Source: Calothrix sp. NIES-2098
GTDB taxonomy: Bacteria > Cyanobacteriota > Cyanobacteriia > Cyanobacteriales > Nostocaceae
Assembly: GCA_002368175.1 (NCBI GenBank)
Contig: AP018172.1
Location: forward strand, 4,715,001-4,779,000
Direction: 5' to 3'
DNA: 64,000 nucleotides
The notes beneath the pieces are model-generated. The model did no database searches and was not told where the DNA came from. It was given only the letters and a program-made list of their open reading frames with translations. Below are positions 17,462 through 27,535 of this stretch, one piece after another (position 1 is the first letter of the stretch; each line of letters starts with the position of its first letter). The translations under genes and the position numbers were made by a program.

Positions 17462-17923
17462 GTGAGATATACCGTGAATTTGGAAAACAAAGAACTGAAG
17501 GAATTATTTGAGCTTGCCAACAAGATTGGTAACAAGCGGTATCACAAATTAACTCATCAAGATTTTGAAAATTATAGAAAATTCGATTATTGGCGATATA
17601 TTAATGGTGATTATGAATGCGGAACAACCCCAGAAAGTAAAGACTGGGTAAGAAAAAATTCAGATTCCTACTGCCCAATTTGTGAAGATAATTACTCAGA
17701 AAAAGGAGGTAAGACAATAGATCACAAATTACCGCGATCGCAGTATCCTTGGTTATCAATGGAATTTAAAAATTTGTGGGTTATTTGCCAAGTTTGTAAT
17801 CAAGAAAAAGGTGAGATGCATTGGTATGAGTATGAACACTATATTTTTGTTCATCATGCCAATCTTTATCTTGCTGTGAAGGCAGTACGTCCGAGTCAGT
17901 TATTACAATCTTTAAATGATTAG
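17462..17923 (+). CDS. HNH endonuclease
   Basis: A 153-residue protein starting at GTG 17462 (an alternative start lies a few codons in). The C-terminal half is a complete HNH fold: zinc pair Y-C-P-I-C, the catalytic I-D-H-K-L-P-R, the mid Asn in F-K-N-L-W-V-I-C-Q-V-C-N (which also gives the second zinc pair), and a final basic helix. The N-terminal half contains R-K-F-D-Y-W-R-Y-I-N-G-D-Y. HNH proteins cut DNA in restriction, homing and anti-phage systems such as Septu PtuB. The partner here is a coiled-coil protein rather than an ATPase. Confidence 0.82.
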   Translation: MRYTVNLENKELKELFELANKIGNKRYHKLTHQDFENYRKFDYWRYINGDYECGTTPESKDWVRKNSDSYCPICEDNYSEKGGKTIDHKLPRSQYPWLSMEFKNLWVICQVCNQEKGEMHWYEYEHYIFVHHANLYLAVKAVRPSQLLQSLND

Positions 17924-17988
17924 ACCAATTAGCTTAATCACACTTCTCTTAAGCCAAAATAGAGACAATCTGCTTACTTAACAGATGT

Positions 17989-19479
17989 ATGTCTAACTCG
18001 CTCAAAGCATCAACAGCAGGACTGGCAATCGTAGACAAAGCAAGGCTGCGTCTTGGTTGGACAAAAACTAGTACAGCGCGTTGGTGGCAAGATGCTCACA
18101 CTTCTAGAGCTACATTACGGCGATTTTGGCAGGGCGATCGCATTCAGCGAGAAATCTTCATCGCTATCTGTCAGGCTGTTGGCATCACCAATTGGGAAGC
18201 GATCGCAGATTCTTCCGATATAGATTCTGAAATTATTGCAGATATCCCCAAGCCTTACCTCGACTGGAATGAAGCCCCAGATGTCGAAAGTTTTTATGGG
18301 CGCAATCAAGAATTAATGCAGCTAGAACAATGGATTGAGGCTGGCTGTAAGTTAGTCATGATTGTTGGTATTGCTGGTATCGGGAAAACTGCCCTGACAC
18401 TTGCTTTAGCAGACCGGATTCAGTCACAATTTGATTGCTTGATTTGGAAATCTCTTCATTCTGCACCATCCCTAAATTCTTTAGTGGATAGCTTGCTGAA
18501 TAACTTTGATCGAGACGTTGTTCGCGATCTTCAACAAGGGACAGCACAACTCATACACCACCTGCAACAACGTCGCTGTCTATTAATACTTGATGGGTTA
18601 GATGCAGATTTAAACAATTACAATCAATTTATTCAAAAAATCAGCCGCAGCCATCAAAGTTGCATTCTGATCGCTAGTCGCGAACAACCCAAAGCTATAG
18701 AAATCGACTCAAAAACAATTCGCTGTTTAAACCTCAAGGGTTTGCCAAAAACAGAGGCTTTAGAACTATTACAATCTAGAGGATTTACAGGTAAAGAACT
18801 AGGACTATCAGCTTTAGTTCAACTTTATCGCGGTAATCCCTTGGCGCTGAAACTGGTAACGCCATTGATTCAGTCAGTGTTTGCTGGGAATGTCGCAGGA
18901 TTTCTCACTCAGAATACCCTAGTAATTGGCGATCGCTTGCGAGTTATTCTCAAACAACAATTCGAGCAACTTGCCGATTTAGAACAAGATATTCTCTATT
19001 GGTTGGCAATTTGGCAAGAACCTGTATCTTTCTGTCGGTTGCAAACTCATCTATTAATATCTGTCGATCCGGCTACAGTGTTAGAAGCAATTGTCACATT
19101 AGAAAGGCGATCGCTTTTAGAAAAATGGATCGGTACGGGGGAAATCTCCTTTAGCTTGCAACCGTTGGTGATGAAAGTCGTCACCGATGAGTTGGTAGAA
19201 CGCGCTGTGCAAGAGATTCAACAGGTAGTGCAAAGTAACGATCTGCGTCATTTTAAAATCCTGCGAACCCATTGGTTACTGCGACCTGGTACTGATGATA
19301 TTGCAGGCGATCGCATTTTGCATCAACTCAAGGAAAATCTGTGGCGGTTGTATGGTGCAACTCTCCCGCAAACCTTTGAGCAAATATTGTTGCTATTAAA
19401 GGATCGATCTCCTTTAGCAATTGGTTATCTCGCTTGTAATCTAGGCACAATCCTGAAGCAGTTGAGAATACTTTCATAA
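17989..19479 (+). CDS. NB-ARC (STAND) ATPase, lacking a C-terminal sensor
   Basis: A 496-residue protein. Residues 1-85 form the helical N-terminal domain common in cyanobacterial STAND proteins (TSTARWWQDAHTSRATLRRF, then V-G-I-T-N-W-E-A-I-A-D). The NB-ARC ATPase follows with Walker A VGIAGIGKTALTL near residue 130, Walker B C-L-L-I-L-D-G-L-D, and a G-N-P-L-A-L-K motif. A winged-helix region runs to ~residue 400. Relatives usually continue into WD40, TPR or pentapeptide repeats, but this one stops right after ...NLGTILKQLRILS. It may be truncated or a short form. It starts 65 bases after the HNH gene and could belong to the same module. Confidence 0.78.
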   Translation: MSNSLKASTAGLAIVDKARLRLGWTKTSTARWWQDAHTSRATLRRFWQGDRIQREIFIAICQAVGITNWEAIADSSDIDSEIIADIPKPYLDWNEAPDVESFYGRNQELMQLEQWIEAGCKLVMIVGIAGIGKTALTLALADRIQSQFDCLIWKSLHSAPSLNSLVDSLLNNFDRDVVRDLQQGTAQLIHHLQQRRCLLILDGLDADLNNYNQFIQKISRSHQSCILIASREQPKAIEIDSKTIRCLNLKGLPKTEALELLQSRGFTGKELGLSALVQLYRGNPLALKLVTPLIQSVFAGNVAGFLTQNTLVIGDRLRVILKQQFEQLADLEQDILYWLAIWQEPVSFCRLQTHLLISVDPATVLEAIVTLERRSLLEKWIGTGEISFSLQPLVMKVVTDELVERAVQEIQQVVQSNDLRHFKILRTHWLLRPGTDDIAGDRILHQLKENLWRLYGATLPQTFEQILLLLKDRSPLAIGYLACNLGTILKQLRILS

Positions 19480-19977
19480 AGGTAGTTGTGCTTCATAGCA
19501 TTAATACGGTTCTTTGTCTTTTCTCTTCCTTTGTGTCCTTTGCGTCTACGTGGTTCGTTCTCTTACCCACCTACTAGATAGTAACCACGAATTCTGCCAA
19601 AGAAATTATACTCACCCAATTTAATAATTTCAGAATCAATTTTAGGGAAATGAGTTGAGTTAAGAAGTGCAATATGATTCATTTTCAGCCTGTGTAGCAG
19701 TCTTCCCCCTTGGGGTATATATCTAAGGGAATAGGTAATCAAACTGAACAAATATTTACTATGAAAAATATCCTTGAACCAGCTATCTTAAGGACGATGC
19801 AAAGGCTATTATTGGCTAAGTAGATGTTCCAACAAGTGTTGGCAGCAGCCTTGTTTAATGGATAGAGGCATAGGGTGAAGTTAACCCCAGCCAATATACT
19901 GCCAATTATCAACTTAACAGTCTCCCCCTACAAAGCAGAGGGAGTAAAAAATATATAACTTCCTAAAGGCTATAGCG
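19480..19977. other. Intergenic region before the HAMP-array kinase
   Basis: 498 bases. It holds a CCTTTGTGTCCTTTGCGTCT-type direct repeat (about 19527-19550) and a 62-codon minus-strand ORF (19563-19751) that I could not support. The kinase promoter probably lies in the last 200 bases. Confidence 0.45.
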
Positions 19978-22900
19978 ATGGCAACTGAACAGTTAATCAA
20001 AGAAAACGACAATTTAGATTTAAAACTACTATTAAGAACGCTAAATGCTGTCAAAAAAGGCGATTTTTCTGCTCGGATGCCCATCGATCAAACAGGTATA
20101 TCCGGAAAAATTGCCGATACCCTTAACGACATTATTGAACAGAATGAGCGCATGGCGGCAGAGCTACAGCGAATCGGTAATGTTGTTGGGAAAGACGGTA
20201 AGGTTTCGGAACGTGCCACTTTAGGAAATGTGCGCGGTTCTTGGTTAAGTTGTGTTAATTCTGTTAACACATTAATTACAGATTTGGTTCAGCCAACAGC
20301 GGAAACTACACGAGTAATTAGGGCTGTTGCTAATGGCGATTTATCGCAAACCATCGCCCCAGAAATTGAAGGTAGACCCCTCAAAGGAGAGTTTCTCCAA
20401 ACTGCCAATATTGTTAACACAATGGTAGAACGCCTCGGTTCCTTTGCATCGGAAGTTACACGGGTTGCTCGTGAGGTAGGAACTGAAGGTAAGTTAGGTG
20501 TGCAAGCCCAAGTTAGCGGTGTAGCTGGAACGTGGAAAGATTTGACCGATAACGTTAACTTGATGGCGGGTAATCTTACCGGACAAGTACGTAATATTGC
20601 GGAAGTTGCAACTGCGATCGCCAATGGCGACCTCTCGAAGAAAATTACAGTTAATGTCAAAGGCGAAATTCTGGAGTTGAAAAACACCGTTAACACAATG
20701 GTGGATCAACTTAACTCCTTTGCATCAGAAGTAACTAGGGTTGCCCGTGAGGTGGGAACCGAAGGTAAGTTAGGCGTACAAGCAGAAGTGCGCGGCGTGG
20801 CGGGTACTTGGCGAGATCTTACCGAGTCAGTGAATATGATGGCAGGTAATTTGACAGCCCAAGTACGTAATATTGCGGAAGTGACAACAGCGGTGGCAAA
20901 TGGCGACCTTTCTAAAAAAGTCACCGTGGATGTGAAAGGCGAAATTTTGGAGTTGAAAAACACCGTGAATATCATGGTGGATCAACTCAACTCCTTTGCA
21001 TCAGAAGTCACGCGGGTGGCGCGAGAAGTGGGCGCAGAAGGAAAACTCGGCGGTCAAGCGGAAGTGCGAGGTGTAGCGGGTACGTGGAAAGACCTGACCG
21101 ACAGCGTAAACTTCATGGCAGGTAGTTTGACAGCGCAAGTGCGGAATATTGCGGAAGTAACCACGGCGGTAGCGAATGGCGACCTTTCCAAGAAAATAAC
21201 CGTAGATGTGAAAGGCGAAATTTTGGAGTTGAAAAACACGATCAACACAATGGTGGATCAACTCAACTCCTTTGCATCGGAAGTCACCAGGGTTGCTAGA
21301 GAGGTGGGAACCGAAGGAAAATTGGGCGTACAAGCGGAAGTGCGCGGGGTAGCGGGCACATGGAAAGACCTCACCGATAACGTGAACTTGATGGCGGGTA
21401 ATCTTACCGGACAGGTGCGAAACATTGCGGAAGTAACGACGGCAGTGGCAAATGGCGACCTCTCGAAGAAAATCACTGTGGATGTCAAGGGCGAAATTTT
21501 AGAGTTGAAAAACACCGTGAATATCATGGTGGATCAACTCAACTCCTTTGCTTCAGAAGTAACGCGGGTGGCGCGCGAGGTGGGCGCAGAAGGAAAACTC
21601 GGCGGTCAAGCAGAAGTGAAGGGCGTGGCGGGTACGTGGAAAGACCTCACCGACAGCGTGAACTTCATGGCAGGAAGCTTGACAGCACAGGTGCGGAATA
21701 TTGCAGAAGTGACAACGGCGGTGGCGACGGGCGACCTTTCCAAGAAAATTACGGTGGATGTGAAAGGGGAAATTTTGGAGTTGAAAAACACAATCAACAC
21801 AATGGTGGATCAACTCAACTCTTTTGCCTCAGAAGTAACTAGGGTTGCGAGGGAAGTGGGAAGCGAAGGAAAATTAGGCGTACAAGCCGAAGTGCGCGGG
21901 GTGGCTGGTACGTGGAAAGACCTCACTGACAGCGTGAACTTCATGGCAGGTAGTTTGACGGCACAGGTGCGGAACATCGCGGAAGTGACAACGGCGGTGG
22001 CGAACGGCGACCTTTCCAAGAAAATCACTGTGGATGTGAAAGGCGAAATTTTGGAGTTGAAAAACACGATCAACACGATGGTGGATCAACTGAGTTCCTT
22101 TGCATCGGAAGTAACCAGGGTTGCGAGAGAGGTGGGTACGGAAGGTAAGTTGGGCGTACAAGCCGAAGTCCGAGGCGTAGCGGGTACGTGGAAGGATCTG
22201 ACTGGTGCGGTGAATATGATGGCGGGTAATCTTACCGACCAGGTACGGAACATCGCCGAAGTTGCAACTGCGATCGCCAATGGCGACCTCTCGAAGAAAA
22301 TCACCGTGCAAGTGAAAGGTGAAATTTTGGAGTTGAAAAACACGATCAACATCATGGTGGATCAACTCAACTCCTTCGCTTCCGAAGTAACCAGGGTTGC
22401 TAGGGAAGTAGGAAGTGAAGGGAAACTGGGCGTACAAGCAGATGTGCGAGGTGTCGCTGGTACGTGGAAAGACCTCACCGACAGCGTGAATTTCATGGCA
22501 GGTAGTTTGACGGCACAGGTGCGGAACATCGCCGCAGTCACCACGGCGGTGGCAAATGGCGACCTTTCCAAGAAAATTTCTGTAGATGTCAAAGGTGAAA
22601 TTTTGGAGTTGAAAAACACCGTCAATACGATGGTGGATCAGTTAAACTCCTTTGCCTCAGAAGTAACGCGGGTGGCGCGAGAGGTAGGAACCGAAGGAAA
22701 ATTAGGCGTACAAGCAGAAGTGAAGGGAGTCGCAGGTACGTGGAAAGACCTCACCGACAGCGTGAACTTCATGGCAGGAAGCTTGACGGCACAGGTGCGG
22801 AATATTGCGGAAGTGACAACGGCGGTGGCGAATGGCGACCTTTCCAAAAAAATCACCGTGGATGTGAAAGGCGAAATTTTGGAGTTGAAAAACACCATCA

Positions 22901-25900
22901 ACACAATGGTGGATCAGTTAAACTCCTTTGCCTCGGAAGTAACTAGGGTGGCGCGAGAGGTGGGAACCGAAGGGAAACTAGGCGTACAGGCATACGTTCG
23001 GGGGGTTGCGGGTACGTGGAAAGACCTCACCGACAATGTGAACTCGATGGCGGGGAACCTGACAGCACAGGTGCGGAACATTGCAGAAGTTACCAAGGCG
23101 GTGGCGAACGGCGACCTCTCGAAGAAAATCACTGTGGATGTGCGGGGTGAAATTCTCGAACTCAAAGACACCATCAACACAATGGTGGATCAGCTGAGTT
23201 CTTTTGCCTCAGAAGTAACGCGGGTGGCGCGGGAGGTGGGAACGGAAGGGAAATTAGGCGGTCAAGCGCAAGTGCAAGGCGTAGCGGGTACGTGGAAAGA
23301 TTTGACCGACAATGTGAACTCGATGGCGGGTAACTTAACAGCCCAAGTGCGAGGTATCGCCAGAGTTGTAACGGCGGTGGCGAATGGCGACTTGAAACGC
23401 AAATTAATGCTAGATGCTAAGGGAGAAATTGAAACCCTAGCAGAGACAATCAACGAAATGATTGACACCCTAGCTACTTTCGCCAATCAGGTGACAACAG
23501 TGGCGCGGGAAGTGGGGATTGAAGGAAAGTTAGGCGGTCAAGCTAAGGTGCCAGGTGCGGCGGGTACCTGGAAAGATTTGACCGACAACGTAAACGAACT
23601 GGCTGCAACTCTCACCACCCAGCTAAGAGCGATCGCAGAAGTGGCGACAGCTGTGACAAAAGGCGATTTAACGCGATCGATTGCGGTGGAAGCTTTAGGG
23701 GAAGTAGCGATCCTCAAAGACAACATCAACCAGATGATCGCTAACCTGAGAGAGACTACCCAGAAAAATACCGAACAAGACTGGTTAAAAACTAACCTTG
23801 CCAAGTTTACCCGAATGCTGCAAGGTCAGCGCGATTTGGAAACCGTCTCCAAACTCATTCTCTCAGAACTTGCACCCCTGGTAGGAGCGCAACACGGCGT
23901 ATTCTACATGATGGAAAACCCAGAGAATCAGCCTTTCCTCAAATTACTGAGTAGCTATGCTTACCGCGAACGCAAACATCTAGCTAACCGCTTCCACATG
24001 GGTGAAGGTTTGGTAGGGCAATGTGCTTTAGAAAAAGAGCGAATTCTGCTCACAGATGTGCCAGGAGATTATGTGAAAATTAGCTCCGGGTTAGGAGAAT
24101 CTTCGCCACTGAATGCGGTTGTGTTACCTGTATTGTTTGAAGGACAAGTCACAGCAGTCATTGAATTAGCTTCCTTCCGCCGCTTTAGCGAGATACATTT
24201 AACCTTCTTCGATCAACTCACCGAAAGTATTGCGATCGTCTTAAATACGATCGCGGCTTCGATGCGGACAGAAGAATTACTCAAGCAGTCGCAATCTTTA
24301 GCAGAAGAACTACAAACCCAGCAAAACGAATTGCGAGAAACCAACAAGCGTCTCGAACAGCAAGCGCAATCCCTCAAAGCTTCCGAAGATTTACTCAAAG
24401 GACAGCAAGAAGAACTGCAACAAACCAACGCCGAACTAGAAGAAAAAGCCGAGTTGCTAGCGCTGCAAAAGAAAGAAGTTGAACGTAAAAATCTAGAGAT
24501 TGAACAAGCAAGACGTTCTTTAGAAGAGAAAGCCGAACAACTAGCCCTCTCATCTAAATATAAGTCCGAATTTTTGGCGAATATGTCCCACGAACTGCGG
24601 ACGCCACTAAATAGCTTGTTAATTTTGGCTCGGCTATTAGCAGATAACATTGAAGGCAACCTAACAACTAAGCAAATTGAATACAGCCAGACGATTTACT
24701 CAGCAGGTACAGACTTGTTGACGTTGATCAATGACATCTTAGATCTGGCGAAAATCGAATCGGGAACGATGTCAATTGACATGCACCAAATGTTATTTTC
24801 CGAGTTAGGCGATCAACTTGAGCGCACCTTCGGGCAAATCGCCAAAAACAAGGGACTTGGCTTCACAATAGAATTTGCTCCCGAATTACCCAAAACCCTA
24901 TACACAGATAGCAAACGCTTACAACAAGTACTGAAGAATTTACTTTCCAACGCCTTTAAATTTACAGAACGTGGAGAGGTGAACTTCCGGGTTGAGGTGG
25001 CGAAAGAAGGTTGGAGTCTCTCACAAGAAACCTTAAATCGCGCCCAAACTGTGATTGCTTTCTCGGTTAGGGATACAGGTATTGGGATTGCGCCAGAGAA
25101 ACAGAAAGTAATTTTTGAAGCCTTCCAACAAGCCGATGGTAGTACTAGCAGAAAATACGGCGGTACGGGATTGGGCTTGTCAATTAGTCGCGAAATTGCC
25201 CGCCTGTTTGGTGGCGAAATTAAACTTGTCAGCCATCCCGATCGAGGTAGTACCTTTACTTTCTATCTCCCGCAAACCAGTCCGGAGTTACGCGGTTTAA
25301 GTGCTGAGATTTTAACATCCAGACCAGTCTCTCTCTCTGGTTCTAACTCTTTTAAGCCTCAACTCCCAACCCCAACTCCCAACTCCTCAGCCCTGAATGA
25401 CGATCGCGCTATTATCGCCGAAGACGATCGCGTACTGCTGATTGTGGAAGATGACATCAACTTCTCCCGTATCCTGCTAGATATGGCGCGAGAACAAGGA
25501 TTCAAGGTGATCACCGCCCAAAACGGCAGTATCGGACTCACCCTAGCACAGCAATATCATCCTTCAGCCATCTTGCTTGATATCCGCTTGCCAGAAATGG
25601 ATGGTTGGACGGTGCTAGATCGCCTAAAACATAATCCCCATACTCGTCACATTCCCGTACATATTATGACGGTTGAGGAAGGAAAACAACGCGGACTGCA
25701 ACTCGGCGCGATCGCCTATCTCCAAAAGCCTTTAACTAGCGAGACAATTTCCGAAGCCTTAACTAAAATTAAAGGTTTTATCGAACGGCGAGTGAAAAGC
25801 CTGCTGGTAGTAGAAGATGACGACACCCAACGCCACAGCATTGTCGAGTTGATTGGTAACAGTGACGTCACCACTATCGCAGTCAGTACAGGTGCAGATG

Positions 25901-26598
25901 CCTTAGAAGCAATTCGCACTCAATATTTTGATTGCCTCGTCCTCGATTTAGGACTACCAGATATGAGTGGTTTTGAACTAATCGAGCAGATCAAGCTACT
26001 ACCCAATGGGGAAACGCTGCCGATAATCGTTTATACTGGTCAAGAACTTAGCAGGGTTCAAGAAACAGAACTGCGAAGATTAGCGGATACAATCATCGTC
26101 AAAGACGTGCGATCGCCCGAACGTTTGTTAGATGAAACCGCATTATTTTTACACCGAGTGCAAGCAAATTTACCTGCACCCAAACGCGAAATTCTCGAAC
26201 AGCTACACGCTAGAGACTACTTACTCACAGGTAAGAAAGTGCTAATTGTCGACGACGATGTACGTAACATCTTCGCCTTGACAAGTATGCTAGAGCGTTA
26301 TCAAATGCAGGTAGTATATGCAGAGAACGGTAGAGAAGGTATTGCGCTTTTAGAAAATACACCCGATATTGATATTGTTTTGATGGATGTCATGATGCCA
26401 GAAATGGACGGTTACGAAACCACACGCCTCATCCGCCAGAACAGTAAACTGCGCAACTTGCCAATTGTGGCACTCACAGCTAAAGCTATGCAAGGCGATC
26501 GCGAAAAATGTATTGAAGCAGGCGCATCCGACTACATCACCAAACCTGTAGATACCGAACAGTTGCTTTCTTTATTGCGCGTTTGGCTATATAGATAG
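19978..26598 (+). CDS. Hybrid histidine kinase with 14 HAMP units, GAF and three receivers
   Basis: A 2206-residue cytosolic kinase without membrane segments. Residues ~20-1260 hold 14 HAMP-type units, recognised by repeated [AN]-G-D-L-[ST]. Most are separated by a 92-residue period containing TRVAREVG, EGKLG and GTWKDLT. A GAF domain covers ~1285-1430, then a coiled coil (~1431-1528). HisKA follows with phospho-acceptor H1538 (MSHELRTPLN), and HATPase_c with L-K-N-L-L-S-N-A, DTGIGIAP and GTGLGLSISR. Three receivers have acceptor aspartates D1868, D1990 and D2137. The architecture parallels fungal group III (Nik1-type) kinases, whose HAMP arrays sense osmotic stress. cheR and cheB homologues lie directly downstream. 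Confidence 0.93.
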   Translation: MATEQLIKENDNLDLKLLLRTLNAVKKGDFSARMPIDQTGISGKIADTLNDIIEQNERMAAELQRIGNVVGKDGKVSERATLGNVRGSWLSCVNSVNTLITDLVQPTAETTRVIRAVANGDLSQTIAPEIEGRPLKGEFLQTANIVNTMVERLGSFASEVTRVAREVGTEGKLGVQAQVSGVAGTWKDLTDNVNLMAGNLTGQVRNIAEVATAIANGDLSKKITVNVKGEILELKNTVNTMVDQLNSFASEVTRVAREVGTEGKLGVQAEVRGVAGTWRDLTESVNMMAGNLTAQVRNIAEVTTAVANGDLSKKVTVDVKGEILELKNTVNIMVDQLNSFASEVTRVAREVGAEGKLGGQAEVRGVAGTWKDLTDSVNFMAGSLTAQVRNIAEVTTAVANGDLSKKITVDVKGEILELKNTINTMVDQLNSFASEVTRVAREVGTEGKLGVQAEVRGVAGTWKDLTDNVNLMAGNLTGQVRNIAEVTTAVANGDLSKKITVDVKGEILELKNTVNIMVDQLNSFASEVTRVAREVGAEGKLGGQAEVKGVAGTWKDLTDSVNFMAGSLTAQVRNIAEVTTAVATGDLSKKITVDVKGEILELKNTINTMVDQLNSFASEVTRVAREVGSEGKLGVQAEVRGVAGTWKDLTDSVNFMAGSLTAQVRNIAEVTTAVANGDLSKKITVDVKGEILELKNTINTMVDQLSSFASEVTRVAREVGTEGKLGVQAEVRGVAGTWKDLTGAVNMMAGNLTDQVRNIAEVATAIANGDLSKKITVQVKGEILELKNTINIMVDQLNSFASEVTRVAREVGSEGKLGVQADVRGVAGTWKDLTDSVNFMAGSLTAQVRNIAAVTTAVANGDLSKKISVDVKGEILELKNTVNTMVDQLNSFASEVTRVAREVGTEGKLGVQAEVKGVAGTWKDLTDSVNFMAGSLTAQVRNIAEVTTAVANGDLSKKITVDVKGEILELKNTINTMVDQLNSFASEVTRVAREVGTEGKLGVQAYVRGVAGTWKDLTDNVNSMAGNLTAQVRNIAEVTKAVANGDLSKKITVDVRGEILELKDTINTMVDQLSSFASEVTRVAREVGTEGKLGGQAQVQGVAGTWKDLTDNVNSMAGNLTAQVRGIARVVTAVANGDLKRKLMLDAKGEIETLAETINEMIDTLATFANQVTTVAREVGIEGKLGGQAKVPGAAGTWKDLTDNVNELAATLTTQLRAIAEVATAVTKGDLTRSIAVEALGEVAILKDNINQMIANLRETTQKNTEQDWLKTNLAKFTRMLQGQRDLETVSKLILSELAPLVGAQHGVFYMMENPENQPFLKLLSSYAYRERKHLANRFHMGEGLVGQCALEKERILLTDVPGDYVKISSGLGESSPLNAVVLPVLFEGQVTAVIELASFRRFSEIHLTFFDQLTESIAIVLNTIAASMRTEELLKQSQSLAEELQTQQNELRETNKRLEQQAQSLKASEDLLKGQQEELQQTNAELEEKAELLALQKKEVERKNLEIEQARRSLEEKAEQLALSSKYKSEFLANMSHELRTPLNSLLILARLLADNIEGNLTTKQIEYSQTIYSAGTDLLTLINDILDLAKIESGTMSIDMHQMLFSELGDQLERTFGQIAKNKGLGFTIEFAPELPKTLYTDSKRLQQVLKNLLSNAFKFTERGEVNFRVEVAKEGWSLSQETLNRAQTVIAFSVRDTGIGIAPEKQKVIFEAFQQADGSTSRKYGGTGLGLSISREIARLFGGEIKLVSHPDRGSTFTFYLPQTSPELRGLSAEILTSRPVSLSGSNSFKPQLPTPTPNSSALNDDRAIIAEDDRVLLIVEDDINFSRILLDMAREQGFKVITAQNGSIGLTLAQQYHPSAILLDIRLPEMDGWTVLDRLKHNPHTRHIPVHIMTVEEGKQRGLQLGAIAYLQKPLTSETISEALTKIKGFIERRVKSLLVVEDDDTQRHSIVELIGNSDVTTIAVSTGADALEAIRTQYFDCLVLDLGLPDMSGFELIEQIKLLPNGETLPIIVYTGQELSRVQETELRRLADTIIVKDVRSPERLLDETALFLHRVQANLPAPKREILEQLHARDYLLTGKKVLIVDDDVRNIFALTSMLERYQMQVVYAENGREGIALLENTPDIDIVLMDVMMPEMDGYETTRLIRQNSKLRNLPIVALTAKAMQGDREKCIEAGASDYITKPVDTEQLLSLLRVWLYR
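20422..23760 (+). repeat. 276-bp tandem repeats encoding the HAMP array
   Basis: The anchor ATGGT(G/A)GA recurs at 20422, 20698, 20974 and onward every 276 bases to 23182, with diverged anchors at 23458 and 23734. That is twelve exact 276-base intervals with no indels. The central units are nearly identical at DNA level, while the first and last are diverged. Confidence 0.92.
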
Positions 26599-26606
26599 TA
26601 TCAGGA

Positions 26607-26706
26607 AGCTGGGGAGCAGAGGGAGCAGAGGGAGCAGAGGACGCAGAGGAGGAAAGTAATAACTATTGCCTATTGCCCAATGCCCCATGCCCCATGCCCC
26701 ATTCCC
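26607..26706. repeat. Tandem short repeats between kinase and cheR
   Basis: Three GAGCAGAGG nonamers (about 26613-26639) followed by ATTGCCC / ATGCCCC heptamers (26663-26706). Translating the second block gives the artificial-looking leader of the longer cheR ORF, which is why the later ATG was preferred there. Confidence 0.75.
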
Positions 26707-26713
26707 ATTTCTA

Positions 26714-27535
26714 ATGAACCCAAATCTAGAAGACCTCGAAATTCAACTATTGCTTGAGGGCATATACCGTTACTATGGTTTAGATTTTCGGAATTATGCC
26801 CTAGCTTCTCTGAAACGTCGCATTTGGACGACCATTAAATCAGAAAATTTAACTACTATCTCTGGCTTACAAGAAAAAGTCTTGCACGATCGCGAATGTA
26901 TGGAACGGTTTTTGCTGAATCTTTCAGTTCACGTAACCGCCATGTTTCGCGATGCTAGTTTTTATCTTGCTTTTAGAAAGAAAGTCGTACCTTTATTAAA
27001 AACTTATCCTTTTATTCGGATTTGGCACGCAGGTTGTTCTACTGGCGAAGAAGTTTATTCTATGGCCATCTTGCTGCAAGAAGAAGGGCTTTACCATCGT
27101 TCGCGACTCTATGCCACAGACATGAACGAAATGGTGCTACGCAAAGCCAGAGATGGGATTTTTCCCCTAGAACTCATGCAGCAATATACTCAAAATTATT
27201 TACAATCTGGCGGTAAAACTTATTTCTCAGAATATTACACTGCTGCTTACGATGGCGCTATATTTCGCGCCTCCCTCAAAGAAAATATTGTCTTCTCACC
27301 ACATAATTTAGTCACGGATAGTTCTTTTAATGAATTTCATGTAATATTGTGTCGCAACGTCCTGATCTACTTTGATAAATCCTTACAAGCTAGGGTGCAT
27401 CATCTATTGTATGAAAGCCTAGTTAGATTTGGCATTTTAGGTTTAGGACGCCAAGAGTCGCTGCGGTTTACACCTTATGAGAAACAGTATGAGGTATTAG
27501 ATGACCGTGAGAAGCTTTATAGGAGAATCGGTTAG
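26714..27535 (+). CDS. CheR-type protein-glutamate methyltransferase
   Basis: A 273-residue SAM-dependent methyltransferase, class CheR. Start set at ATG 26714 (MNPNLEDLEIQLLLEGIYRY) because the in-frame extension from 26666 only translates heptamer repeats. The N-terminal helical domain shows YGLDFRNYALASLKRRI. The SAM site is IWHAGCSTGEEVYSMA, followed by R-L-Y-A-T-D-M-N and the I-L-C-R-N-V-L-I-Y-F motif. There is no chemoreceptor gene nearby. It overlaps cheB by 35 bases, and both probably serve the flanking hybrid kinases. Confidence 0.92.
   Translation: MNPNLEDLEIQLLLEGIYRYYGLDFRNYALASLKRRIWTTIKSENLTTISGLQEKVLHDRECMERFLLNLSVHVTAMFRDASFYLAFRKKVVPLLKTYPFIRIWHAGCSTGEEVYSMAILLQEEGLYHRSRLYATDMNEMVLRKARDGIFPLELMQQYTQNYLQSGGKTYFSEYYTAAYDGAIFRASLKENIVFSPHNLVTDSSFNEFHVILCRNVLIYFDKSLQARVHHLLYESLVRFGILGLGRQESLRFTPYEKQYEVLDDREKLYRRIG

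Noticed and set aside
19563..19751. 62-codon minus-strand ORF upstream of the HAMP-array kinase
   Set aside because: No family recognised and no convincing ribosome-binding site; kept as intergenic.
20289..23804. Series of ~88-codon minus-strand ORFs within the HAMP array
   Set aside because: They repeat with the 276-bp period and are complementary-strand shadows of the coding repeats.
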